Assembly (NCBI GenBank): GCA_001829495.1
Contig: MIBJ01000036.1
Location: 1-47,313, forward strand
Direction: 5' to 3'
Source of the DNA: Spirochaetes bacterium RBG_16_49_21
GTDB lineage: Bacteria; Spirochaetota; UBA4802; UBA5550
DNA length: 47,313 bases
The notes beneath the pieces are model-generated. The model saw only the letters and a list, made by a program, of their open reading frames with translations, was not told where the DNA came from and searched no databases. The position numbers were made by a program, and so were the translations under genes. Shown here piece after piece: positions 10,316 to 17,918 of the stretch (the first letter of the stretch is position 1; each line of letters starts with the position of its first letter).

Positions 10316-10645
10316 TTGTTACAATTAATGGGAACCGCTTATGCCGCATCCGAGCAGACGGTAAACGGCCAGGGATCTTCTCCATTGAGCCAGTATGGCT
10401 TTTTGATCCTCATGGTGCTTACCATAGGGATCTTTTATTTTTTGATGATCAGGCCGCAGAAAAAAAAGGAGAAGGATCGGCTGGCTATGATATCCGCCTT
10501 AAAAAAGGGGGACAAGGTACTGACCGCGGGCGGCATGTACGGCGTCGTTGACGGCTTCAAAGAGGGAGATATCGTTATCGTGAAGATCGGGGGAAATACG
10601 AAAGTGGAATTCACCCGCACCGCCATCCAGACAAAGGCACAGTAA
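10316..10645 (+). CDS. yajC: preprotein translocase accessory subunit YajC
   Basis: Inner-membrane partner of SecD and SecF in the Sec holotranslocon. The 109 residues contain one membrane helix (about 28-45) followed by the diagnostic FLMIRPQKKK. The cytoplasmic YajC domain has KKGDKVLTAGGMYGVV. The TTG at 10316 is chosen because AGGAGGA (10304-10310) lies 5 nt upstream; the nearest in-frame ATG (10328) is too far from it. A TTGACA at 10257-10262 with an AT-rich CATAAATA region 14-16 nt later is a plausible promoter. An unknown membrane protein separates it from secD, whereas these genes are normally adjacent. Confidence 0.93.
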   Translation: MLQLMGTAYAASEQTVNGQGSSPLSQYGFLILMVLTIGIFYFLMIRPQKKKEKDRLAMISALKKGDKVLTAGGMYGVVDGFKEGDIVIVKIGGNTKVEFTRTAIQTKAQ

Positions 10646-10650
10646 GATCT

Positions 10651-11283
10651 GTGCGGCGAAGCGTTATACATTTTGCGCTGCTTCTTTTAATCCCGTTCTT
10701 TATCTCTGCAAGCGCCGGCGGCCGGGAAAAAGAAGGAAACACGATCAACGGCACGGATACCGGATCCGCAGAGATCTCTGAGGACACGGAGGATGCGGGT
10801 GCGGATGCGCCGGAAAAATCGGGCAGCAAGCAAGGCGCTGTTCCCGGCCAGGACGGTGAAAAACGGGGGGCCGGCGATGTAATAAAAACCGAAAAGCGGG
10901 CGCCGGATGCAGGGAGCATCAGGAAGGAACACAGGAAGAAGCAGGCGATAAAAGAGGACGGCGCCGTCGCGGAAAAAGAGGCGGTCCGAGAGCAGCGGGA
11001 CGACCTGCTATTAGTCGACCATCAGAGTATGCGGTACGGCCGGATTCCCGGAATTACAATCAAAAAAGAAGACAGCCCGGACAACGCGATCGTAAAAATA
11101 CCCGAAGACAAGATTACCGGCAAAACGAAGGATAAAAAACCGAAGGGCGGACTGTTCGGGTCAAGCACGGACACCGTAGCGAAGGTGGGCCTTCTTATTT
11201 TTATTATAATCGTATTAATCATATATAAAACAAGAACGAAAAAATCGAAGCGAAGAGTCGTAAGAACCCTCCCCAAACGATAA
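10651..11283 (+). CDS. unknown bitopic membrane protein in the yajC-secDF operon
   Basis: A 210-residue protein of no recognised family, starting with GTG 5 nt after the yajC stop. It has a cleavable-looking signal peptide (hydrophobic about 6-22, ending SASAGG). A strongly charged, low-complexity region follows (about 23-115, rich in Glu, Lys, Gly and Ala). A short better-ordered part (118-150) leads to a C-terminal membrane helix (about 176-193) with a very basic tail (KTRTKKSKRRVVR). This would place most of the chain in the periplasm with a cytoplasmic basic tail. It fits tightly between yajC and secD (gaps of 5 and 16 nt), so it is probably co-expressed with the translocon. Any role in export is inference from position alone. 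Confidence 0.7.
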   Translation: MRRSVIHFALLLLIPFFISASAGGREKEGNTINGTDTGSAEISEDTEDAGADAPEKSGSKQGAVPGQDGEKRGAGDVIKTEKRAPDAGSIRKEHRKKQAIKEDGAVAEKEAVREQRDDLLLVDHQSMRYGRIPGITIKKEDSPDNAIVKIPEDKITGKTKDKKPKGGLFGSSTDTVAKVGLLIFIIIVLIIYKTRTKKSKRRVVRTLPKR

Positions 11284-11299
11284 TGTTCAGGTGATACGA

Positions 11300-12961
11300 A
11301 TGACCAGAGGAATGATATATAAGACGATTTTTATCGTGGCGTTGATTGCGATTTCAATCATGCTGATTTTGCCCACTATCGGCGTAAAGAGGATGAGGAT
11401 ACTCCTTTCGGAGGATATTACCGCACAGCAGCTGGCCAACATAGAGAATAAATTCCCCCCTGATGACTATTCCCGCGAACGGAGCGGAAGCGTAATTCTA
11501 ATAAAGGGTACAAACATCACCGATGCGATCATGAATGACGTCAGAAATTTTCCCGGGGTACGGGACGCCGTCATATTGAAGCACTGGGCCGAGGATGCGC
11601 TTATGGCGAAGAAGATCAACCTGGGCCTCGACCTTCAGGGCGGCATGTACCTGGTTTTACAGGCTGATTTCAAAAAGATCGAGAGCAAGTCCGCGGACAA
11701 GAAAAAGCTATCGGAACAGGACAAGGCGGAGCTCACCCACCAGGCCCTTGAGCTGATCCGGAACCGGATCGACAAGTTCGGCGTGTCCGAACCGTCAATC
11801 CGTCCCCGGGGCTCCGAGGCCATTGAAATACAGCTCCCCGGCGTGAAGGACCCGCGGGCGGTAAAGAAAGCGATCGGCACCACGGGCAGGGTCGAATACC
11901 GGCTCGTGGATGACGGGTACACCAATAAAGCCGGCGAGTGGATGCAGAATAATTTCAAGGTACAGCAGCTCCCTGACGAACCCGACAAGCTCGACAAGCT
12001 GCTGCCCGAGATCGCCCGCGGGATCAACCTTCCCGATTCACGGGAGGTTTTGTATTACTGGGAGCGGAAAAAGGATTCCAAAAATATAATCCCCCTGTAT
12101 CCCATTGTCTTAATGAAACAGGTTTCCCTGGCGGGCACCGACATCAGCAAGGCGTGGGTCGGCCAGGATGAGTACGGCGGATTCGCCGTTCATTTTACCA
12201 CAACCGCCGAAGGCGCCGCCAAATTTGCGGATGTCACCGCGAAGAAGAACTGGGGTAAAAAATTGGCAATCGTCATAGACGATAAGGCGCGGAGCGCGCC
12301 GCGGCTCAACGTCCAGATAACGAGCGGCCAGGCGGAAATTACCGGGAATTTCACCTTCGAGGAAGTCGACACCCTGACGCGGATAATTAAGGAGGGCGCC
12401 CTTCCGGTCGATCTGAAGGTCATTGAGGAGCGGACCGTCGGCCCGTCTCTCGGGCAGGATTCCATTGAATCGGGCATCACGGCAGGGCTTTTAGGGATAT
12501 CCGCAGTCATGATTTTCATGCTCTTGTATTATAAAGCGGCGGGGATCATAGCGAATATCGGACTCATCCTGAATACCATTTTTCAGGTGGCTCTCCTGTC
12601 GCTCTTGGGTTTTACACTCACCCTTCCGGGAATAGCCGGCATTATTCTGACGATCGGCATGGCCGTTGACGCGAATGTTCTCATATATGAGCGGATGAAA
12701 GAGGAGCTAAGGAGCGGAAAGTCCGTCAGGATGGCGGTGAGCCACGGATTCGACCGGGCTTTCTGGGCTATTTTTGATTCGAACATCACCACCCTGCTCG
12801 CGGCTTTCGTGCTGTGGCAGTTCGGCACCGGGCCCATCAAGGGATTTGCGGTGACCCTTACTATTGGACTGATCGCCAGCATGTTCGTTGCTCTGTATAT
12901 TACGCGATTCATATATGAAATCATATCGTTAAGTAAAAAAATCAAGAGGCTCAGCATATAG
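11300..12961 (+). CDS. secD: protein translocase subunit SecD
   Basis: Inner-membrane subunit that uses the proton gradient to pull exported proteins across the membrane together with SecF. I choose ATG 11300, with AGGTGA at 11289-11294 placed 5 nt upstream; an in-frame GTG at 11291 lies inside that site. The protein (about 553 residues) has an N-terminal membrane helix and the NLGLDLQGGMYLVL motif. A large periplasmic P1 domain follows, then five C-terminal helices with the RND-type signature GMAVDANVLIYERMKEE. This is the standard SecD architecture and length. secF follows after 9 nt. Confidence 0.96.
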   Translation: MTRGMIYKTIFIVALIAISIMLILPTIGVKRMRILLSEDITAQQLANIENKFPPDDYSRERSGSVILIKGTNITDAIMNDVRNFPGVRDAVILKHWAEDALMAKKINLGLDLQGGMYLVLQADFKKIESKSADKKKLSEQDKAELTHQALELIRNRIDKFGVSEPSIRPRGSEAIEIQLPGVKDPRAVKKAIGTTGRVEYRLVDDGYTNKAGEWMQNNFKVQQLPDEPDKLDKLLPEIARGINLPDSREVLYYWERKKDSKNIIPLYPIVLMKQVSLAGTDISKAWVGQDEYGGFAVHFTTTAEGAAKFADVTAKKNWGKKLAIVIDDKARSAPRLNVQITSGQAEITGNFTFEEVDTLTRIIKEGALPVDLKVIEERTVGPSLGQDSIESGITAGLLGISAVMIFMLLYYKAAGIIANIGLILNTIFQVALLSLLGFTLTLPGIAGIILTIGMAVDANVLIYERMKEELRSGKSVRMAVSHGFDRAFWAIFDSNITTLLAAFVLWQFGTGPIKGFAVTLTIGLIASMFVALYITRFIYEIISLSKKIKRLSI

Positions 12962-12970
12962 GGGGCTTGT

Positions 12971-14281
12971 TTGAAAGATCGGATTATCCCATTTTTAAAT
13001 TACCGGTATTATGCCTATGCCCTCTCCTCCGGGCTGTTTGTCATTTTCCTGACAAGCGCTTTCGTATTCAAAGGCGGACTACGGCTGGGAGTCGATTTCG
13101 TCGGCGGCCAGAAGATCATAGCCAAGTTCGAGAAGGGCGTTGATGAGGCCCGGATACGACAAGCGCTCAGGGCGTACAATCCCCTGGTGCAGCAGGTCGG
13201 GGAGCCCGGGATGAATGAATACATAATTTCCACCAAACTGAGCGAGGAATCCCCCGCGTTTTTGAGGGACAAGCTCGTTGAGCGGCTGCAGCGGGAATAC
13301 CCCGGAATTGAATTTCTGTCTGAGGAGGCGATCATTGTTTCATCGAGGGGGGGTGTTGATGAAGCGAATCTGAGAGATAGGCTCGCCGCCATGGACGCGG
13401 TGTTCCAGAGGCTCGGCAGCCCGCAGAAGAGCGAGTATATAATTTACCCGCGGGAATCTTCTGAAAAAAAGAAGCTCGCGTATGATAGCGGCAGAATTGA
13501 AAACATGCTGAGAGCCGATTTCAGGAATATTGACGTGTTGCATGGAATGGCAATCGTCGCCCTGTTTGACAAACTCGCGGATGAATCGAAGATTAAAGAG
13601 ATAGCGAAAGAATCAGGCGTGTCGGTCACGCGGTCTGAATACGCGGCAAAGCGGGCCTATCTGTTTAACAAGATCATGACCGATGAGTCGGAGCAAATCA
13701 GGAGCGATTTGGCACGGAGCTTCAAAAAGGTCGAGATGCTGAGCGTGGAGAATGTCGGGCCGGCCGTGGGCGATTATCTCAGGAAATTGGCCCTGAAGCT
13801 GATCGCCGTCTCGATTATACTGATGACCCTGTATCTCGCGTATCGGTTCGAGTTTCGTTATTCCGTCGGCGCCATGGTGGCGGTGCTTCACGACGTCATC
13901 CTGTCGGTGGCCTTCTGCGGCGTTGCGGACATAGAGATCAACATTCCCGTGGTAGCGGCGCTCCTCACCATTTTCGGATATTCGGTCAACGATACTATCG
14001 TTATTTTCGACCGGATCCGCGAGAACACCCAGATAGAGACGAGATCATCCCTCATGGAGATCGTCAATAAATCCATTACCCTTACCATGTCTCGGACGAT
14101 ACTGACGTCGTTCTTAACGCTGTTAACCGTCTTCGCTCTTTTCCTCTTGGGCGGCGAAGGGATTACCGATTTCGCGCTCGTGCTCCTTTTCGGCATGATC
14201 ATCGGCATTTATTCCACGGTTTATATCGCATCGCCGGTTGTGCTTGCATGGGAGAAATTGGTAAAAAAAGTCCGTGCGTGA
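12971..14281 (+). CDS. secF: protein translocase subunit SecF, enlarged periplasmic region
   Basis: Partner of SecD, with six membrane helices. The TTG start is supported by AGGGGG about 5 nt upstream. Conserved parts are LGVDFVGGQ (39-47), the ENVGPAVG junction (260-267) before helix 2, and the helix 4-5 region with GYSVNDTIVIFDRIREN. At 436 residues it is clearly longer than usual SecF (about 300-320). The excess is all periplasmic. Residues about 57-121, 129-196 and 203-262 look like three tandem copies of the normal single domain: VDEARIRQAL/NEYIIS, VDEANLRDRL/SEYIIY and a more diverged ADESKIKEIA copy. The first two align well; the third is weaker. Family identity is certain; the triplication is inference from the residues. 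Confidence 0.95.
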   Translation: MKDRIIPFLNYRYYAYALSSGLFVIFLTSAFVFKGGLRLGVDFVGGQKIIAKFEKGVDEARIRQALRAYNPLVQQVGEPGMNEYIISTKLSEESPAFLRDKLVERLQREYPGIEFLSEEAIIVSSRGGVDEANLRDRLAAMDAVFQRLGSPQKSEYIIYPRESSEKKKLAYDSGRIENMLRADFRNIDVLHGMAIVALFDKLADESKIKEIAKESGVSVTRSEYAAKRAYLFNKIMTDESEQIRSDLARSFKKVEMLSVENVGPAVGDYLRKLALKLIAVSIILMTLYLAYRFEFRYSVGAMVAVLHDVILSVAFCGVADIEINIPVVAALLTIFGYSVNDTIVIFDRIRENTQIETRSSLMEIVNKSITLTMSRTILTSFLTLLTVFALFLLGGEGITDFALVLLFGMIIGIYSTVYIASPVVLAWEKLVKKVRA

Positions 14282-14314
14282 TCGGCAATCATGTGCCGTG
14301 CGACTGTCTGACAA

Positions 14315-14340
14315 CCCCTTAAATCCCCAAGGGGGGATTT
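14315..14340. repeat. dispersed GC-rich palindrome, copy B
   Basis: CCCCTTAAATCCCC-AA-GGGGGGATTT: an AAATCCCC/GGGGATTT stem of the same family as the copies at 2555 and 16740. It lies 33 nt after the secF stop, without a T-run. Confidence 0.7.
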
Positions 14341-14354
14341 GACCTCGCCCCCGG

Positions 14355-14377
14355 CCCCTCTCCAAATCGGAGAGGGG
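14355..14377. repeat. GC-rich palindrome between secF and ribD
   Basis: A perfect 9-bp stem, CCCCTCTCC (14355-14363) with GGAGAGGGG (14369-14377), and a 5-nt loop AAATC. It differs in sequence from the AAATCCCC family. It is one of three consecutive palindromes in this gap. Confidence 0.7.
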
Positions 14378-14403
14378 GGCATATAACTAATAAGCTTTAT
14401 GTA

Positions 14404-14433
14404 CCCCCCTTCTCTTATTGAGGAGAAGGGGGG
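14404..14433. repeat. GC-rich palindrome before ribD
   Basis: An 11-bp perfect stem, CCCCCCTTCTC (14404-14414) with GAGAAGGGGGG (14423-14433), and an 8-nt loop. It ends about 30 nt before the ribD start, so it would lie in the ribD leader if transcription begins upstream. No FMN riboswitch consensus is present. Confidence 0.7.
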
Positions 14434-14465
14434 TAGGTGGGGATGGGGTCAGTGGATCGGAGCAT

Positions 14466-15695
14466 ATGGATGATCATAAGAAATACATGCTTCAGGCCCT
14501 GAAGATCGCCTTCGATCGGATGGGGAAGACCTCGCCGAACCCCCCGGTCGGGAGCGTGATCGTGAAAAGCGGCGCCGTCGTTTCCGCGGCCGGCACCGGA
14601 GCCTACGGCGAAAGCCACGCCGAGGCTTCCGCAATCTCCGGCGCCGGGGTCGACCTGACCGGCGCGGACATGTATGTCTCCCTTGAGCCGTGCAATCATT
14701 ACGGCAAAACCCCGCCCTGCACCGCAGCCATTATTAAGGCCGGCATCAGCCGCGTATTCATCCCCCTGAAAGACCCCAACCCTCTGGTGTCGGGCAATGG
14801 CGTCGCCGGGCTTAAAGCCGCCGGGGTTGAAGTCGTGTTCATGGAGGATATGGCCGATTACGCCGCGGATTTGCTCAGGCACTTCAAAAAATTTATTCTG
14901 CAGCATAAGCCCTTTGTCCTGAGCAAGAGCGCGATGACGCTTGACGGCAGAATAGCGGCGAAGACCGGCGACTCACGATGGATATCGTCTGAAAACTCGC
15001 GGTTTATAAGCCACAAGCTTCGCGCCAAGGTCGATGCCGTGATCGTTGGCCGTAATACCTTTATCCATGATAATCCCTCTCTCGCCGTGCGGCTTGACTC
15101 TTTCAGCGTCGCGGTAAAAGAATATTTCAGCGCCGCTCCCCCCGTCATGTGCGGCAGGGACAATTTTTTTCTCAAGTCGCTGTTCGTTGAAGAGATCTCC
15201 GACGTGCGGATGCCGCTCAGGGTGGTGATCGGGCTCCCCGGCGATATCGATATGGCAAGCAACATCTTCTCGGACGATAATTATCTTTTTTTCGAAAAGC
15301 ACTCCGCAGTCGACCGCCTCGTCAGAGCAGACCGGAGCATGGCGAAGAAGCTTGGGAGCTTGCAGCTTGTTCCGGTCGACGCCGAATCGCCGGTTGAGGA
15401 GGCACGCTTGATCTGCGACGATCTGGGCCGCAGAGGGGTCATGTTCGCCATGGTGGAAGGCGGCGGGAGGCTTGCCGGCTCGCTTTTCGACGCGGGCGAA
15501 ATAGACCAGTTTTTTTATATTATCGCGCCGAAGGTCGCCGGCAACGGCATCCCCTGCCTGGCTGCGACCGGCGCGGATTTTATTGTTGACGCTTTGCCGC
15601 TTCACGATGTTACGATAATGCCGGTGAAGGATGACCTTGTCTATAACGGGTACAAAACGCCCGCTCATTTTGAGCGGGCAGTGAGGCGAATCTGA
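14466..15695 (+). CDS. ribD: bifunctional riboflavin biosynthesis deaminase/reductase RibD
   Basis: Cytosolic enzyme catalysing the second and third steps of riboflavin synthesis: pyrimidine deamination, then NADPH-dependent reduction of the ribosyl chain. From ATG 14466 the protein begins MDDHKKYMLQAL, the family's usual start, with CGGAG just upstream; a longer frame to 14418 runs into the palindrome and is rejected. The zinc deaminase site is complete: His51-Ala-Glu53 and PCNHYGKTPPC with Cys76 and Cys85. The reductase half starts near residue 150 (KSAMTLDGRIAAKTGDSRWIS) and holds VEGGGRLAGSLF. At 409 residues it is somewhat longer than usual (about 370), with extra sequence in the middle of the reductase domain. 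Its stop overlaps the ribE start (TGATG). Confidence 0.95.
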   Translation: MDDHKKYMLQALKIAFDRMGKTSPNPPVGSVIVKSGAVVSAAGTGAYGESHAEASAISGAGVDLTGADMYVSLEPCNHYGKTPPCTAAIIKAGISRVFIPLKDPNPLVSGNGVAGLKAAGVEVVFMEDMADYAADLLRHFKKFILQHKPFVLSKSAMTLDGRIAAKTGDSRWISSENSRFISHKLRAKVDAVIVGRNTFIHDNPSLAVRLDSFSVAVKEYFSAAPPVMCGRDNFFLKSLFVEEISDVRMPLRVVIGLPGDIDMASNIFSDDNYLFFEKHSAVDRLVRADRSMAKKLGSLQLVPVDAESPVEEARLICDDLGRRGVMFAMVEGGGRLAGSLFDAGEIDQFFYIIAPKVAGNGIPCLAATGADFIVDALPLHDVTIMPVKDDLVYNGYKTPAHFERAVRRI

Positions 15696-16354
15696 TGTTC
15701 ACGGGCCTTATCGAAGAAATCGGCGAGATCGCGGAGGTTAAAAGCTCCGGAGGCGGCATTACGTTCACGATCATTGCTGATGCAGCGCTTGAGGGAACGA
15801 GGATCGGCGATTCAATTTCAATCAATGGCGCCTGCCTGACCGTGACGTCTCTTTCCGACGGCTCGTTTACCGTGTTCGCATCATCCGTGACCGCATCGGC
15901 CACGGCGCTCGGCTCATATGCAAAGGGAAAAAGGGTCAACCTCGAGCGGGCGATGACCCCTGCTGCCCGGTTCGGCGGCCATTTCGTCCAGGGGCATGTG
16001 GACGGGACCGGCAAGGTGGAAAGGGTGAAGCGGGATTCGATGGGCGCGGGCGTCGGCATAGCGGTAGGGCATGAGCTAAAGAAATACATTGCCGGCAAGG
16101 GCTCCGTGGCCGTGGACGGAATATCCCTCACCGTCGTATCCGTGACGCCCTCGGGCTTTTTCCTGTACGTGATTCCCGAGACGCTTGTCAGCACCGTAGC
16201 GGCGGATTGGAAACCCGGTGATGCCGTGAACGTCGAAGTCGACATCATTGCCAAGTATGTGGAGCGGATGCTCTCTTTCATGAAAGGCGGCGGGGATATC
16301 CGATCCGACGACGGGAGGCTCATGAAAAAGCTGGCGGACGAGGGATTTGTTTAG
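15695..16354 (+). CDS. ribE: riboflavin synthase alpha subunit
   Basis: Last enzyme of riboflavin synthesis, a dismutation of two 6,7-dimethyl-8-ribityllumazine molecules. The 219 residues show the two internal lumazine-binding repeats. The first starts MFTGLIEEIGEI and has INGACLTV. The second has RFGGHFVQGHVDGTGKV and VDGISLTV. Length and motifs are standard. It is translationally coupled to ribD. No ribBA or ribH gene lies in the window, so the rest of the pathway must be elsewhere. The stop codon overlaps that of the convergent STAS gene (TTAG shared by the two strands). Confidence 0.96.
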   Translation: MFTGLIEEIGEIAEVKSSGGGITFTIIADAALEGTRIGDSISINGACLTVTSLSDGSFTVFASSVTASATALGSYAKGKRVNLERAMTPAARFGGHFVQGHVDGTGKVERVKRDSMGAGVGIAVGHELKKYIAGKGSVAVDGISLTVVSVTPSGFFLYVIPETLVSTVAADWKPGDAVNVEVDIIAKYVERMLSFMKGGGDIRSDDGRLMKKLADEGFV

Positions 16355-16698
16355 AGGGGGATTCCGGGATAAATCGTTTTAAGCTTGGACGATGTCGAGA
16401 TAATAAAAAATTTGTCCAGGTAGGCGACCTTGAAGAGGTTGATGATATCCTTGTTCAGATTATATAAAATGACATTGATATTGAGATTTTTCGCAGAGTT
16501 CATGAATAGTATCAGGACTCCCATGCCGGATGAATCGATGAACTCAACATGAGAGAAATCGACGAATACGGTTTTCATGCCCTCCCGTATGATCGGTACG
16601 GTTCCTTCTTTAAAAACCTCTATCTGCTCAATGGTGAACTTCCCCTTCAGATGGATAACCGCGCAATCATCGGTTGGCGTTGTGGTCGTCATCTCCAT
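16351..16698 (-). CDS. STAS-domain anti-sigma factor antagonist
   Basis: A 115-residue single STAS domain of the SpoIIAA/RsbV type. These proteins bind an anti-sigma kinase and are switched by phosphorylation of a serine. The key loop reads EFIDSSGMGVL, with Asp55 and Ser56-Ser57; Ser56 matches the serine phosphorylated in SpoIIAA. The C-terminal helix region (NKDIINLFKVAYLDKFF) is also typical. No kinase gene is adjacent. A second STAS protein (36006-36329) and a SpoIIE phosphatase (34358) occur in the window and may belong to the same switch. The gene is convergent with ribE, with overlapping stop codons. Confidence 0.9.
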   Translation of the reverse strand: MEMTTTTPTDDCAVIHLKGKFTIEQIEVFKEGTVPIIREGMKTVFVDFSHVEFIDSSGMGVLILFMNSAKNLNINVILYNLNKDIINLFKVAYLDKFFIISTSSKLKTIYPGIPL

Positions 16699-16739
16699 AT
16701 TTTACTATCACCGGGCGAAAAGATTGGGGATGACTGATG

Positions 16740-16781
16740 CCCCCCCTAAATCCCCCGAGGGGGACTAAAAAGCTGAAAATG
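16740..16781. repeat. dispersed GC-rich palindrome, copy E, with conserved tail
   Basis: CCCCCCTAAATCCCCC-GA-GGGGGACT, followed by AAAAAGCTGAAAATG. The same tail follows the copy at 41801, so the repeat unit extends beyond the stem. It lies between the STAS gene start and the oxidoreductase stop. Confidence 0.75.
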
Positions 16782-16841
16782 CTGCAACTTATTCTCGATA
16801 GAATGATCGAGCGCAAATTGCCGTTTGTCAAAAGCTTTTTA

Positions 16842-17918
16842 TCACAAATCAAATATTTTTTGCAGATTGATCCGCCGGGGATCTACCGGCAGGGTTATCG
16901 GCTTTTTGTTGCGGTGAGCCGAAAGATAGATCGCATGGATCACCTCAAGCGCCTGGTACCCGTCGCTCCCGCTCGATGCGATCGGCCCTTTCCCGTTGAG
17001 TGCCCGTTTCGCCTCGAGATAGAGATCGCAGAAGCAGTTCTTTTTTTTATACGAAGGGAATGGTACCTCCGCGATGTCGCGGAAGCCGGAATAGAAGCGC
17101 GAGGGCCTGCTCCGGTGCAGCTTCTCATAACCGTTGCCGATGACGATTTTCCCCTCAGTGCCGGATATCTCAAGCTCGAATACGAAATAATTTCTGCTTC
17201 CGCCGGCTTCAAGGAAGACCTCGACTCCGTGCTCGGTCGTGAGCCATGCCAGCGCCCGGTCCTCATATCCGCTCCTCCTGCCGGTCCGCTGGAAAAGGCC
17301 TTCGACCGCAATGATCTCGCCGAAGAGATAGCGGAGCATATCCACGAGGTGCGTACCGTCATGGAGGAGGGGGCCGCCGCCCTCCTCGTGTAAGGGGCGG
17401 CCGCCTCCCGAGGTAAGAATCGACGCGTGAACGGTTTTTATCTCCCCGATTTTTCCCCGGCCGATGAGCTCCTTTACTTTCCGATAGCGGCTGTCATAGC
17501 GCCTTTCATGGTTGATGATTATCGCCGTTCCCTGATCCGAGCATTCCGTGATGATCCGGCGGCATCTGCTCAGGCTCGATGCCATCGGTTTCTCAAGAAC
17601 GATCATGCGCGCACCATTACGCGCGGCCTCGACCGCTATCGCATCGTGGCTCCCCGTCCAGGTGGCGATGATAACCAGCTCGGGACGAACCCTCCGTAAA
17701 AGATCGCGGTAATCGCGGAACCGGTTCTCGGGCGGGATGCCGGCCTTTTCCGCAAACAGTTCCCGGCGTTCCGCATTGATGTCGCAGCAGTGGCTCACGA
17801 AAAGTCCGGCGGCACGCGCGCCGCCATAATGGGTGCACGGCTTGTACCTGAGCGGGTCCTGTTCGAGGAGAAAACCTATCCTGCCGCAGCCGATCAAGGC
17901 TGTTTTTAATTCGGTCAT
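16842..17918 (-). CDS. Gfo/Idh/MocA-family NAD(P)-dependent oxidoreductase
   Basis: A 358-residue cytosolic dehydrogenase. The N-terminal Rossmann fold starts ALIGCGRIG (7-15). The family's EKP motif is at 109-111 with the catalytic Lys110. The second motif, GGGPLLHDGTHLVDMLRYLFG, gives His186, Asp187 and His190. These enzymes oxidise or reduce sugars, inositols, amino sugars or related hydroxyl compounds; the substrate is not readable here. The ATG overlaps the stop of the glutamine-synthetase-like gene (ATGA), so the two are probably translated together and may act on linked steps of one pathway. It is the last gene of a three-gene minus-strand operon. Confidence 0.9.
   Translation of the reverse strand: MTELKTALIGCGRIGFLLEQDPLRYKPCTHYGGARAAGLFVSHCCDINAERRELFAEKAGIPPENRFRDYRDLLRRVRPELVIIATWTGSHDAIAVEAARNGARMIVLEKPMASSLSRCRRIITECSDQGTAIIINHERRYDSRYRKVKELIGRGKIGEIKTVHASILTSGGGRPLHEEGGGPLLHDGTHLVDMLRYLFGEIIAVEGLFQRTGRRSGYEDRALAWLTTEHGVEVFLEAGGSRNYFVFELEISGTEGKIVIGNGYEKLHRSRPSRFYSGFRDIAEVPFPSYKKKNCFCDLYLEAKRALNGKGPIASSGSDGYQALEVIHAIYLSAHRNKKPITLPVDPRRINLQKIFDL

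Noticed and set aside
14282-14466. FMN riboswitch upstream of ribD
   Set aside because: The conserved FMN-aptamer segments are absent; the gap is filled by three simple palindromes.
16737-17393. 218-codon plus-strand frame
   Set aside because: It runs antisense to the Gfo/Idh oxidoreductase, whose family motifs are clear; the plus frame has no domain or ribosome-binding site.
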